From NCBI RefSeq assembly GCF_022879575.1, contig NZ_CP084260.1, forward strand, positions 992,001-1,056,000: a stretch of DNA of 64,000 nt, given 5' to 3'. Positions 1 through 8,306 of the stretch are shown here, in pieces; positions within the stretch are counted from its first letter, which is position 1; every line of letters begins with the position of its first letter. Both the position numbers and the translations under genes were made by a program. The DNA is from Caballeronia sp. SL2Y3. GTDB lineage: Bacteria; Pseudomonadota; Gammaproteobacteria; Burkholderiales; Burkholderiaceae. Under the pieces are notes generated by a model, which saw only the letters and a program-made list of their open reading frames with translations, did no database searches and was not told the origin of the DNA.

Positions 1-1326
1 ACCGTGCTCGTCGAACGTTATTCGACGCTCGGCGGCGTGTGTCTGAACGTCGGCTGCATTCCGTCGAAGGCGCTGCTGCACACCGCGCTCGTCATGGATG
101 AAACGCATGAGCTCGCGGAACACGGCATCACCTTCGGCAAGCCGACCATCGACCTCGACAAGCTGCGCGGTTTCAAGGAAGGCGTCGTCAAGAAGCTGAC
201 GGGCGGCCTCGCGGGCATGGCGAAGGCGCGCAAGGTGCAGGTGGTGACGGGCGTCGGCACCTTCGTCGATCCGCATCACATGGAAGTGCAGGGCGCGGAT
301 GGCAAGAAGGTCGTCAAGTTCCAGAAGGCGATCATCGCGGCGGGCTCGCAGGCGGTGAAGCTGCCGTTCTTCCCGGATGACCCGCGCGTCGTCGATTCCA
401 CCGGCGCGCTCGAACTGCGTCAGTTGCCCAAGCGCATGCTGGTGGTGGGCGGCGGCATCATCGGTCTGGAGATGGCGACGGTCTATTCGACGCTCGGCGC
501 ACAGATCGATGTCGTCGAAATGCTCGACGGCCTGATGATGGGCGCGGACCGCGATCTCGTGAAGGTGTGGGAGAAGTTCAACGCCAAGCGTTTCGCCAAC
601 GTCATGCTGAAGACGAAGACCACGAAGGCCGAAGCGAAGGAAGACGGCATCTACGTGACCTTCGAAGGCGAGAAGGCGCCGGCGGAGCCGCAACGCTACG
701 ACCTCGTGCTGTTGTCGGTCGGCCGCACGCCGAACGGCGGCAAGATCGGCGCGGACAAGGCGGGCGTCGCGGTGACGGAGCGCGGCTTCATCAACGTCGA
801 CAAGCAGATGCGCACGAACGTCGAGCACATCTTCGCGATCGGCGATCTGGTCGGCCAGCCGATGCTCGCGCACAAGGCCGCGCACGAAGGCCACGTCGCG
901 GCGGAAGCGGCGCGCGGCGAGAAGGCGTACTTCGACGCGATGCAGATTCCGTCGGTGGCCTACACCGATCCGGAAGTCGCGTGGGCGGGCAAGACAGAGG
1001 ACCAGTGCAAGGCCGAAGGCATCAAGTACGGCAAAGCGGTGTTCCCGTGGGCCGCGTCGGGCCGCGCGATCGCCAATGGCCGCGACGAGGGCTTCACCAA
1101 GCTGATCTTCGACGAAGAAACGCATCGCGTGATCGGCGGCGGCATCGTCGGCCTGAACGCGGGCGATCTGATCAGCGAAGTATGCCTCGCGATCGAAATG
1201 GGCGCGGATGCGACCGATATCGGCCGCACGATTCACCCGCACCCGACGCTCGGCGAGTCGATCGGCATGGCGGCCGAGCTTTACGAGGGCGTCTGTACGG
1301 ACCTGCCGCCGCAGCGCAAGAAGTAA
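1..1326 (+). CDS. lpdA: Dihydrolipoyl dehydrogenase (E3), 5' end outside the window
   Basis: Flavoprotein disulfide reductase that reoxidises dihydrolipoamide in the pyruvate dehydrogenase complex using FAD and NAD+. The frame is open from base 1, so the true start, the FAD-binding beginning and any N-terminal lipoyl domain lie upstream. Visible are the redox-active disulfide GGVCLNVGCIPSK near the left edge, the NAD-binding VVGGGIIGLEMA around codon 147, the second FAD contact FAIGDLVG, and the C-terminal dimer-interface motif HPHPTLGES that supplies the catalytic His-Glu pair. A strong terminator follows and the next gene is a convergent phasin. E3 of the pyruvate rather than the 2-oxoglutarate complex is inferred from the usual lpdA-phasin order in Burkholderiaceae; the partner genes are not in view. 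Confidence 0.96.
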   Translation, partial: TVLVERYSTLGGVCLNVGCIPSKALLHTALVMDETHELAEHGITFGKPTIDLDKLRGFKEGVVKKLTGGLAGMAKARKVQVVTGVGTFVDPHHMEVQGADGKKVVKFQKAIIAAGSQAVKLPFFPDDPRVVDSTGALELRQLPKRMLVVGGGIIGLEMATVYSTLGAQIDVVEMLDGLMMGADRDLVKVWEKFNAKRFANVMLKTKTTKAEAKEDGIYVTFEGEKAPAEPQRYDLVLLSVGRTPNGGKIGADKAGVAVTERGFINVDKQMRTNVEHIFAIGDLVGQPMLAHKAAHEGHVAAEAARGEKAYFDAMQIPSVAYTDPEVAWAGKTEDQCKAEGIKYGKAVFPWAASGRAIANGRDEGFTKLIFDEETHRVIGGGIVGLNAGDLISEVCLAIEMGADATDIGRTIHPHPTLGESIGMAAELYEGVCTDLPPQRKK

Positions 1327-1349
1327 GGCAGTCGGTGGTCAGATGTGAG

Positions 1350-1385
1350 AAAGGCGCGTTCCCTTGGCGGGAACGCGCCTTTTTA
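1350..1385 (+). terminator. Rho-independent terminator of lpdA
   Basis: A 12-bp perfect stem (AGGCGCGTTCCC paired with GGGAACGCGCCT) around a 5-base loop is followed by a run of T. It lies 25 bases after the lpdA stop. Confidence 0.9.
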
Positions 1386-1411
1386 TTTGGCGCGACGAGT
1401 CGTCGGTGCAA

Positions 1412-1436
1412 AGAAAAACCCGGCCGCAGCCGGGTT
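1412..1436 (-). terminator. Rho-independent terminator of the phasin gene
   Basis: Read on the minus strand, AAACCCGGC - TGCG - GCCGGGTTTTTC forms a GC stem followed by T residues, about 40 bases past the phasin stop codon. Confidence 0.8.
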
Positions 1437-1474
1437 TCTCGTACAACGCTTACAGCACGAACAGTCGTTCGAAC

Positions 1475-2053
1475 TTAGGCGACCGTCGGGCGCTTTGCAG
1501 CGCGGGCAGCTTGTTCCGTCGCTTGCGTGGCAGCCTTCGTCGCGGCCGTGGCGGCTGCGTTGAAGTTGCTCTCGGCGATCTCGACAGCTTGCTTCGTTGC
1601 CTTGTGAACCGTTTCGTACGTCGTGTTGGCGGCGGTGATGGCCGACTTCATCACGGCGACGGCGGTTTCCGAACCGGCGGGCGCGTTCTTCGCGACGTTG
1701 TCGACGAGTGCCTGCACCTTGCGGTTCTGCTCTTCGTATTGCGTTTCGGCAACACGGGCGAACTCGGCTTGCGTGGCCGACGCGATTTCATACAGGTGAC
1801 GGCCGTACGACAGCACCTTCTCGGCGACCGGCTGCGTCAGGCTGGCTTGCAGCGCGAGCAGTTCTTGCGCGTCCTTCACGGACAGCGCGCGCTGGGCGTT
1901 TTCCTGGCCTTCGGCGAGCGTCGACTTGACGACTTGCAGGTTCAGTTCGACGAGCTTTTCCACGCCTTCGAACGCTTTGTTCGTCAGACCGAACAGCGTG
2001 TCGAAGTTGGCTTTCTGTGCAGCGGCAATTTGTTCGGGGGTCAGTAGGGTCAT
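1475..2053 (-). CDS. phaP: Phasin family protein (PHA granule-associated)
   Basis: Small amphipathic protein that coats polyhydroxyalkanoate granules in the cytoplasm and controls their size and number. The 192 residues have no signal peptide. They begin [13 protein letters not shown] and continue with long helices rich in Ala, Glu and Gln, including the phasin_2 pattern of [22 protein letters not shown]. The C-terminus is Ala/Thr/Lys-rich ([18 protein letters not shown]), as in many granule proteins. It has its own terminator and a candidate PhaR operator about 145 bp upstream. The symbol phaP is by family; Burkholderiaceae usually carry several paralogues and this one is the copy next to the pyruvate dehydrogenase genes. 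Confidence 0.93.
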   Translation of the reverse strand: MTLLTPEQIAAAQKANFDTLFGLTNKAFEGVEKLVELNLQVVKSTLAEGQENAQRALSVKDAQELLALQASLTQPVAEKVLSYGRHLYEIASATQAEFARVAETQYEEQNRKVQALVDNVAKNAPAGSETAVAVMKSAITAANTTYETVHKATKQAVEIAESNFNAAATAATKAATQATEQAARAAKRPTVA

Positions 2054-2749
2054 CTCAGGCTCCTGATTGCCGACCCATCATGGCGGGTCGTGGCTTGGTT
2101 GATGCAGCGAGGCGCTGCTAGTTGGTGCTACTTCTATTGGTGCGTCGCAACATGAAGCCCATTTTAGAGATATTCTTAGTGATGTCAAGCAGTTTTTGTG
2201 CATTGCACAATCGTTGCGAAGGCGTTGTGAATCATGGACTTAAGTAATCGACGCTGGCAAGCCAACCGGCACTGCTGGACAGCGCCCGTTGCACCGTATG
2301 GGAACGCTTCTGGCGGTGGGTGACCGACGCCGGTGCGAGCCTCGCACTGCGGCAGATCAGACGATTCGTGCATCCGTCCTATTTTTAGGATGTCGCCGTA
2401 CACCAAATTGTTAAAGAACCGTTAACATTTCGACTGTTGATCCGACGCACCCCGATGCTCCGCAGCATCGCGGCCAGTTCGAGAGCGAGTTGGTCCGTTC
2501 ATCGTTCAGCACTCAAGTTTCAGGAAAATTTGCCGATAGCGCGTCAGTCGTGTCGTACAAAAGCGCGTTCTCAGCGGCCTTCGGTCTGCAGAAAGCGATC
2601 GTTTTTGCCGATCGCTACTGGAAATTATTCAGAAACAAGCAATCAACGCTTACAACTCAGTTTAACGAGCGTCGATAAGTGCTTAATATTGCTTAAATTT
2701 CGCAGCTTCACTACACTTGGCGGTACCTCAGCCGCCCAACAGAACACTA
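2054..2749. other. Intergenic region between divergent phasin and pbpG genes
   Basis: About 700 bases without a convincing gene. Short open frames here have no ribosome binding site or recognisable product. The A+T content is visibly higher than in the flanking genes. It must contain the promoters of both genes and holds the palindrome described separately at 2196-2210. Confidence 0.6.
2196..2210. promoter_or_regulatory. Perfect inverted repeat, candidate PhaR operator
   Basis: TTGTGC-ATT-GCACAA is a perfect 6-3-6 palindrome upstream of the phasin start. The TGCATTGCA core resembles TGC/GCA-rich sites reported for the PHA-sensing repressor PhaR, which controls phasin genes. The assignment to PhaR is inferred from position and core sequence only. 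Confidence 0.45.
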
Positions 2750-3925
2750 ATGAAAACCGAAATGTTTTCGTCGCTAAAGGTGGTGCACGGCGTGGCATTG
2801 CGCTCAGCTTTGTCTTTTGCCGTATCACTGGCTGTAGCGACATCGTTTGCAGCGGCTCCGGCTGAAGCCCTCGCCAAAACTGCCACCGCCACGCATCACA
2901 AGAAGTCCGCTACCGAAGAAAAGACCGCCGGCCGCGCTCGCGTCGCGAAGGCGGGCAAGTCGGCACGCGCCGCGAAAGTCGCCGCAGCTGGCGATGACGA
3001 CGACGCGCCGAAGGTCTCGCGCAAGCATCGCGTGAACTACCGGATGGACCCGCACGCGCGCCGGTCTGCCGTGCATGCGGTGGCGTATCAGCCGCGCGCC
3101 ACGTCGGTCGGCCAGGCGTTCGGTCTGCATGACACGGCGGATAGTCTCGCGCTGCGTTCGAGCGTGGCCTACGTCGTCGATCAGGACACGTCCGAGACGC
3201 TTTTCGACAAGAACTCGCGCGCCGTTGTGCCCATCGCGTCGATCACGAAGCTGATGACCGCCATGGTCGTGCTCGATTCGCACTTGCCGCTCACCGATGA
3301 AATCGCGGTGACGGACGAAGACCGCGATTACGAGAAGTACACGGGCTCGCGGCTTTCCGTCGGCTCGGTGCTGAATCGCGAAGACATGCTGCACATCGCG
3401 CTGATGGCGTCTGAAAACCGCGCTGCGGCCGCGCTGTCGCGCTATTACCCCGGCGGGCGTCCGGCGTTCATCGCGGCGATGAACGCGAAGGCAAAGGCGC
3501 TCGGCATGACCGACACGCACTTCGAGAATTCCACCGGCCTCACGAGCCTCAACGTGTCGAGCGCGCGTGACCTCGTCAAGATGGTGAACGCGGCCTACCA
3601 GTATCCGCTGATCCGCAAGTTTTCCACGGACCGTAGCTACGACGTCTTCACCGGCAAGCGCACGCTCGCGTACAACAGCACCAACGCGCTGGTGCGCAAC
3701 GCGTCGTGGGATATCGGCTTGCAGAAGACGGGCTTCATCAACGAAGCGGGCGAATGTCTCGTGATGCAGGCGAACGTGCACGGACGTCCCGTCATCATGG
3801 TGCTGCTCGATTCGTACGGGAAGTACTCGCGTTTTGCCGATGCAACGCGTCTGCGCACGTATCTCGACACGCTCGGCGAGCCGCGCATCATGAGCGCGGA
3901 CATGGGTGGCGGCGCGAACCCGTGA
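2750..3925 (+). CDS. pbpG: D-alanyl-D-alanine endopeptidase (PBP7/8-like, S11 family)
   Basis: Periplasmic penicillin-binding serine peptidase that cleaves D-Ala-meso-DAP cross-links in peptidoglycan. The three active-site motifs are present: SITK (about residues 164-167), SEN (about 221-223) and KTG (about 325-327). An N-terminal hydrophobic signal segment (SFAVSLAVATSFAAA) precedes a Lys/Ala-rich low-complexity stretch and then the catalytic domain; the family's usual length fits. I chose ATG 2750 over the upstream TTG at 2717 because it puts the signal peptide near the terminus; ATG 2762 is also possible. It is a single-gene unit ended by a shared terminator. Confidence 0.92.
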   Translation: MKTEMFSSLKVVHGVALRSALSFAVSLAVATSFAAAPAEALAKTATATHHKKSATEEKTAGRARVAKAGKSARAAKVAAAGDDDDAPKVSRKHRVNYRMDPHARRSAVHAVAYQPRATSVGQAFGLHDTADSLALRSSVAYVVDQDTSETLFDKNSRAVVPIASITKLMTAMVVLDSHLPLTDEIAVTDEDRDYEKYTGSRLSVGSVLNREDMLHIALMASENRAAAALSRYYPGGRPAFIAAMNAKAKALGMTDTHFENSTGLTSLNVSSARDLVKMVNAAYQYPLIRKFSTDRSYDVFTGKRTLAYNSTNALVRNASWDIGLQKTGFINEAGECLVMQANVHGRPVIMVLLDSYGKYSRFADATRLRTYLDTLGEPRIMSADMGGGANP

Positions 3926-3969
3926 TCGCGTAAGCAAAGTTAGCGGTCACCGCAGTCAGCGGCCAAATA

Positions 3970-4005
3970 AAAAGCCGGATTTGTCGAGAGACGAATCCGG
4001 CTTTT
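3970..4005. terminator. Bidirectional terminator between pbpG and the IclR gene
   Basis: AAAAGCCGGATT and AATCCGGCTTTT form a 12-bp stem around a 12-base loop, with A and T runs on both sides, so it can serve both convergent genes. Confidence 0.88.
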
Positions 4006-4021
4006 CCGTTTGATCGCGCGA

Positions 4022-4825
4022 TCAACGCTGCGGCTGATGGGCCTCGCCCGGCTGTTGCTCCTGATAGCCGAGCGACCGCGAAATTTCCAGCGCGGTATGG
4101 CTCAGTTGCTTGAGCCAGGCGTCCTGAAGCCGGTCGGCCGGCGCGGACAGCGACAAACCCGCGACGAGCCGTCCGGTGTCGTCATAGATGCCTGCCGCGA
4201 TGCAGCGCACGCCCAGTTCGAGTTCTTCGTTGTCGCGCGCGCACGATTGCTGACGCACGAACGACAACTCGCGCTCCAGTTTGGCCAAATCCGTGATGCT
4301 GTTCTGCGTGTGCCCCGACAGGCCGGTGCGCATGGCGTAAGCGCGCACGCGGGCGGCTTCGTCGGCGGCGAGAAAAAGCTTGCCGACCGACGTCAGATGC
4401 AGCGGCGCGCGCCCGCCGATCGCGCGAACCACCTGCATGCCCGAACGCTCCGAATACGCGCGCTCGATATACACGATCTCATCGCCCTGACGGACGGAGA
4501 GATTCACAGTCTGCCCGGTCTGGCGGTGCAGCTCGCGCATCGGCGACATGGCCGCTTCGCGCACGGAAAGCCGCGCTTTCACGAGATTGCCGAGTTCGAG
4601 CAGGCGCATGCCGAGCCGGTACGTGCCGGGATCGGAGCGGTCGACCAGCCGGCACAGCACCATGTCGTTCAGGATGCGGTGCGCGGTGGATGGGTGCAGC
4701 CCCGTGTTGTGCGAGAGTTCCTTCAGGCTGACCGGATCGGTATGATCGGCGAGGGCGTCCAGGAGGCTCATCATGCGCTCGATGACCTGAATGGACGTTT
4801 TTGATTCCGGGTTCGTATCGCTCAT
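4022..4825 (-). CDS. IclR family transcriptional regulator
   Basis: DNA-binding regulator of 267 residues. An N-terminal winged helix-turn-helix (about residues 10-75, containing SLKELSHNTGLHPSTAHRILNDM in two pieces) is followed by an IclR effector domain (NLSVRQGDEIVYIERA onwards, ending with SLSAPADRL). I chose the ATG at 4825 (MSDTNPESK) because residues encoded further upstream show no homology and run into the divergent promoter. It faces away from lutA with 135 bp between starts, so it most likely controls the lactate operon and itself. The ligand is inferred, not seen. Confidence 0.9.
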   Translation of the reverse strand: MSDTNPESKTSIQVIERMMSLLDALADHTDPVSLKELSHNTGLHPSTAHRILNDMVLCRLVDRSDPGTYRLGMRLLELGNLVKARLSVREAAMSPMRELHRQTGQTVNLSVRQGDEIVYIERAYSERSGMQVVRAIGGRAPLHLTSVGKLFLAADEAARVRAYAMRTGLSGHTQNSITDLAKLERELSFVRQQSCARDNEELELGVRCIAAGIYDDTGRLVAGLSLSAPADRLQDAWLKQLSHTALEISRSLGYQEQQPGEAHQPQR

Positions 4826-4960
4826 CGTCTGAATCGGTTGATGCGTCAAACAGCGGAAGATCGATTGTATCTCATAATGTGAAAAGACGGCGCATTCCGG
4901 AACAGCCGACCGTCGGCGGTAATCGCCGCGCTTTCGCATCAACTCAAACAAGGAAACGCC

Positions 4961-5695
4961 ATGCGGGTCGGTTTATTCGTGACGTGTCTCATCGACATGA
5001 TGCGGCCGGAGATCGGTTTCTCCGTCATCAAGCTGATCGAGCGCGCGGGCTTCGAGGTCAGCGTGCCGCCGGCGCAGACGTGCTGCGGTCAGCCTGCATA
5101 CAACTCGGGCGACCGCCGCCTCGCCCGCGATCTGGCCGAAAAAACCCTGCGCGAATTCGAGCAGTTCGATTATGTGGTGGTGCCGTCGGGGTCGTGCGGC
5201 GGCACGATCCGCGCGCACTACGGCGACCTGTTCCGCGACGATCCCGAACTCATGAACCGCTATTCGCGCTTGCAGCCGCGCGTATTCGAACTGACCGATT
5301 TTCTGGTGACGGTCGCAAAAGCGCGCATGGAACCGGGCGTCTTCGACGGCATCGTCACGTACCACGATGCCTGTTCGGGCTTGCGCGAACTCGGCGTGAA
5401 GTCGCAACCGCGCGAACTGCTCGCGCAGGCCGGCGTGCCGGTGAAGGAGATGGCCGGCTGCGAGCACTGCTGCGGCTTCGGCGGCACCTTCGCGGTGAAG
5501 TACGGCGACATTTCGACCGCAATCGTCGACGAGAAATGCGCCAACATCAAGGCGAGCGGGGCGGAGGCCGTCGTGCTCGGCGACCTCGGCTGCATGCTCA
5601 ACATCGAAGGCCGCCTGCGCCGCACCGGCGACACCACGACGCGCGTGCTGCATATCGCGCAGGTGCTCGCCGGCGATGCGCAGCGCCTCACCTGA
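4961..5695 (+). CDS. lutA: Lactate utilisation Fe-S protein LutA (LldE), cysteine-rich CCG domains
   Basis: Subunit of the LutABC/LldEFG iron-sulfur L-lactate oxidising system. The 244-residue protein has two CCG repeats: TCCGQPAYNSGD with an upstream Cys near the N-terminus (VTCLID), and CEHCCGFGGTFAVKYG in the second half, which bind Fe-S or heterodisulfide-type clusters. It is cytoplasmic with no signal peptide. It lies 135 bp from a divergent IclR gene and only 9 bp before lutB, so it is the first gene of an operon. Start ATG 4961 is preceded by AAGGAAACGCC. Glycolate oxidase GlcF-like proteins share these domains but are longer. Confidence 0.92.
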   Translation: MRVGLFVTCLIDMMRPEIGFSVIKLIERAGFEVSVPPAQTCCGQPAYNSGDRRLARDLAEKTLREFEQFDYVVVPSGSCGGTIRAHYGDLFRDDPELMNRYSRLQPRVFELTDFLVTVAKARMEPGVFDGIVTYHDACSGLRELGVKSQPRELLAQAGVPVKEMAGCEHCCGFGGTFAVKYGDISTAIVDEKCANIKASGAEAVVLGDLGCMLNIEGRLRRTGDTTTRVLHIAQVLAGDAQRLT

Positions 5696-5704
5696 GAGCC
5701 ACTC

Positions 5705-7117
5705 ATGCAAGTACAGACGATGCACTTCAAGGCGCGCGCCGGCAGCAAGCTCGCCGACGAACGGCTTCAGCACAATCTCACCAAGCTCTCGACCAAGTTC
5801 GTCAGCGCGCGGGCGAGCGCCGTGCGCGACATCGACTTCGACGCCACGCGGGCGGCGCTCAAGGAACGGCGCAATCGCGCGCTCGAGAACCTCGACGTGT
5901 GGCTCGAGACCTTCGAGCGCGAGGCGACACGGCGCGGCGCGACGGTGCTTTACGCCGAATCGACGGCGGACGCGGCGCGTCTTGTGGCCGACATCGCACG
6001 CGAGCACGGCGTGAAAAAGGTCATCAAGACGAAGTCGATGGTGTCCGAGGAGATGCAGCTCAACCGCGTGCTCGGCGAGATGGGCGTGCAGTCCATCGAG
6101 ACGGATCTCGGCGAATATATCCTGCAGATCAACGACAACGAGCCGCCGAGCCACATCATCGCGCCGGTCGTGCACAAGGATAAGGACGAGATCGCAGACC
6201 TGTTCGCGAAGACGCACGGAAGGCCGCGCCTGACCGAAATTCCCGCGATGACGCGCGAGGCGCGCGAAGTCTTGCGGCCGCATTTCATGACCGCGGACAT
6301 GGGCGTGACGGGCGGCAACTTTCTGATCGCGGAGACGGGTTCGGTCGCCGTCGTGACCAACGAAGGCAACGAGGGCATGTGTACCGTCATGCCGCGCGTG
6401 CACGTCGCGGTGACGGGCATCGAAAAAATTCTGCCGACGCTCGAAGATCTCGCCACGGCCATGCGCCTGCTGCCGCGTTCGGCGACCGGTCAGACCATCT
6501 CGAACTATTTCTCGCTGCTGACCGGCCCGCGCGCGCCCGGCGAGACGGACGGGCCGGAGCATATGTATTTCGTGCTCGTCGACGGCGGACGCACGGGACT
6601 GATCGGCGGCGACTTCCAGGAGATGCTGCGTTGCATTCGCTGCGGCGCGTGTATGAATCATTGCCCGGTGTATCAGAAGGTCGGAGGACACGCGTACGGC
6701 TGGGTGTATCCCGGGCCGATGGGCTCGGTGCTCACGCCGGCGTATGTGGGAATCGACAAGGCGCTGGACCTGCCGCAAGCCGCGACGCTCTGCGGCGAAT
6801 GCAATAGCGTGTGCCCGGTGGGCATTCCGATCTCGGACCTGCTTCGCAAACTGCGCGAAAAGCAGATGGAGCGGCGGCTGCGTCCGTGGACCGAACGCGC
6901 GGCGCTCGCGGCGTGGGGTTATCTGGCGATGCGGCCTGCTGCGTATGCGCTGCTGACCAAACTGATGGTGCGCGTACTGGAACGCGCGGGCGGCAGCCGG
7001 AAGGCGATCTCGCGCTTGCCGTTCGGCGCGGGGTGGACCGCGACGCGCGATATGCCCGCGCCGGTCGGCCGCACGTTCCGGGAACTGTACAAGGCGCAGC
7101 GGTCGCACATCGGCTGA
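5705..7117 (+). CDS. lutB: Lactate utilisation protein LutB (LldF), 4Fe-4S ferredoxin domain
   Basis: Electron-transfer subunit of the LutABC L-lactate oxidising complex, 470 residues. The N-terminal two thirds is the LUD domain (EANRGATVLYAES-like region and GVTGGNFLIAETGSVAVVTNEGN around residue 200). It is followed by two 4Fe-4S motifs, CIRCGACMNHCPVY and CGECNSVCPVGIP, and a helical C-terminus with the lut-specific DUF3390-type region. It is translated 9 bp after lutA and followed directly by a terminator, so the operon has two genes here. The usual third gene lutC is not in the window; it may lie elsewhere or be lost. Confidence 0.93.
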   Translation: MQVQTMHFKARAGSKLADERLQHNLTKLSTKFVSARASAVRDIDFDATRAALKERRNRALENLDVWLETFEREATRRGATVLYAESTADAARLVADIAREHGVKKVIKTKSMVSEEMQLNRVLGEMGVQSIETDLGEYILQINDNEPPSHIIAPVVHKDKDEIADLFAKTHGRPRLTEIPAMTREAREVLRPHFMTADMGVTGGNFLIAETGSVAVVTNEGNEGMCTVMPRVHVAVTGIEKILPTLEDLATAMRLLPRSATGQTISNYFSLLTGPRAPGETDGPEHMYFVLVDGGRTGLIGGDFQEMLRCIRCGACMNHCPVYQKVGGHAYGWVYPGPMGSVLTPAYVGIDKALDLPQAATLCGECNSVCPVGIPISDLLRKLREKQMERRLRPWTERAALAAWGYLAMRPAAYALLTKLMVRVLERAGGSRKAISRLPFGAGWTATRDMPAPVGRTFRELYKAQRSHIG

Positions 7118-7143
7118 TTCGGTCGACGCGTCGCGAAAAAGGG

Positions 7144-7181
7144 AAGGCCGCGCCGGATCGCGTGATCCGGCGCGGCCTTTT
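7144..7181. terminator. Bidirectional terminator after lutB
   Basis: AAGGCCGCGCCGGATC - GCGT - GATCCGGCGCGGCCTTTT is a 16-bp perfect stem with a 4-base loop and flanking A and T runs, placed between convergent genes. Confidence 0.92.
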
Positions 7182-7205
7182 CGATTTCGCGCTTGTCAGT
7201 GCGCG

Positions 7206-7727
7206 CTAGCCGCCGGTGCGCCCGAGAAAACCGCGTTGATCCACTCCGCCACGAGCGGGATCGCCGTGGCCGCCCGCAGGCGCCGGGGCGGGCTGTGGCG
7301 GCCGTGGCCGCGCGCCGCCGACTGCCTGCGGCAGCGGCCCGCCGCCGCCGCCGTGCGGTGCGCCTCCCGCCTGGGGATTGCCACCCCCGCCGTGCTGGGG
7401 CGGACCGCCCGCCTGACCCTCGTGACCCGGCGGCGGACCGCCGTGGTGGCGACCGCCGTCGTTCCATCCGCGCGGAGGGGCGTGGCGCCAGCCGGGGCCG
7501 TCGTCCCAGTAGCGTCCGGGGCCCGGGTAATAGCCGCCGCCGCCGTAATAGCCGCCCTGAACCACGACGCCCGGCTGCACCACCGGGCCGCCGTATCCGT
7601 AGGCTTCGTAGCCCGGATCGCCGTAGTACGGGGCCGGATAGCCGCCATACGCGGGACCATCGGGATAGGCTGCGCAGCCGCCGAGCAGCAGCGCAGACGA
7701 GAAAACAAGCAATCCAGCGACTTTCAT
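7206..7727 (-). CDS. Gly/Pro/His-rich lipoprotein of unknown function
   Basis: The N-terminus MKVAGLLVFSSALLLGGC is a type II signal peptide with lipobox LGGC, so the mature protein should be lipid-anchored at Cys. The rest is low complexity: a Tyr/Gly/Pro stretch (GGYPAPYYGDPGYEAYGYGG), GGYYGGGGYYPGP, then His/Gly/Pro-rich sequence to the end. This composition is typical of uncharacterised Burkholderia surface lipoproteins. An alternative in-frame ATG lies at 7754 and would lengthen the signal sequence by nine residues; neither has a clear ribosome binding site. The His-rich tail might bind metal, but nothing shows this. The reverse strand of the repeats gives long spurious open frames. Confidence 0.75.
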   Translation of the reverse strand: MKVAGLLVFSSALLLGGCAAYPDGPAYGGYPAPYYGDPGYEAYGYGGPVVQPGVVVQGGYYGGGGYYPGPGRYWDDGPGWRHAPPRGWNDGGRHHGGPPPGHEGQAGGPPQHGGGGNPQAGGAPHGGGGGPLPQAVGGARPRPPQPAPAPAGGHGDPARGGVDQRGFLGRTGG

Positions 7728-7987
7728 GACCGTTGAGCGTTTCGTTGCAAGCATGTTTCATGAGACATCAGCTTGAGGCCAATGTCCCTATGAACTTTGT
7801 AAGGTTTTATGACGGCCGTTGCACTTTTTTGTACGGGAAAGCGTCAGGCCGGCGCCTTGCTTGTTGTCCTTCGCGCAACGGACTTTCGCTCATAGCCGGC
7901 TTTTTAAGAGATGGACGATTCCGTACCATTCGTAGCGTCGATAAGTGGGCGATCTGCCCGCTCCGGCATCCAATGAAGGTAGTCCCC

Positions 7988-8206
7988 ATGAGAAAGAACA
8001 TATCGACTTACTGGCCTCTCGCGGTGCTCTTGATCGCCGCGCTGACCGTTTGCATGCACGCGCAGGAGCGCGAGTCCGCTGCCGTCCGTCACAAGCAGCC
8101 GGGCGTCGCCAGCGTCAGCGCGGAGTTGGCACGCGCGATTTCCTACGGTCTCGTCGAATCGGACGAAGCGGCGCCCGCCGTCGGCCCGGCCTCCCGCGCG
8201 CTCTGA
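7988..8206 (+). CDS. Small membrane-anchored hypothetical protein (72 aa)
   Basis: MRKNISTYWPLAVLLIAALTV begins a single hydrophobic segment (signal peptide or anchor) followed by about 45 hydrophilic residues with no known motif. The start was chosen because GAAGGTAG lies 7 bases before ATG 7988; an upstream in-frame ATG at 7973 is less well placed. It is a monocistronic gene convergent with the aminotransferase gene and shares a terminator region with it. No family recognised. Confidence 0.55.
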   Translation: MRKNISTYWPLAVLLIAALTVCMHAQERESAAVRHKQPGVASVSAELARAISYGLVESDEAAPAVGPASRAL

Positions 8207-8241
8207 TCGCTCTGGCCGCTCTCGCCGCTTACGCGGCGCAC

Positions 8242-8276
8242 AAAAAATGGCGTCCTTCATTCGCAAGACGCCATTT
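8242..8276 (-). terminator. Terminator of the aromatic aminotransferase gene
   Basis: Stem AAATGGCGTC / GACGCCATTT with a 12-base loop. On the minus strand it is followed by TTTTTT, and it lies about 30 bases after the aminotransferase stop. Confidence 0.85.
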
Positions 8277-8306
8277 GTGTTTCCATCGATCGCGCGATAA
8301 GGCTAC

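Noticed and set aside
2185..2406. Possible 73-residue gene upstream of the phasin
   Set aside because: No ribosome binding site or recognisable product, and it overlaps the likely operator palindrome.
4973..7108. A 711-codon minus-strand open frame over lutA and lutB
   Set aside because: Shadow of the lut genes; composition is Arg/His/Ala-rich with no domain.
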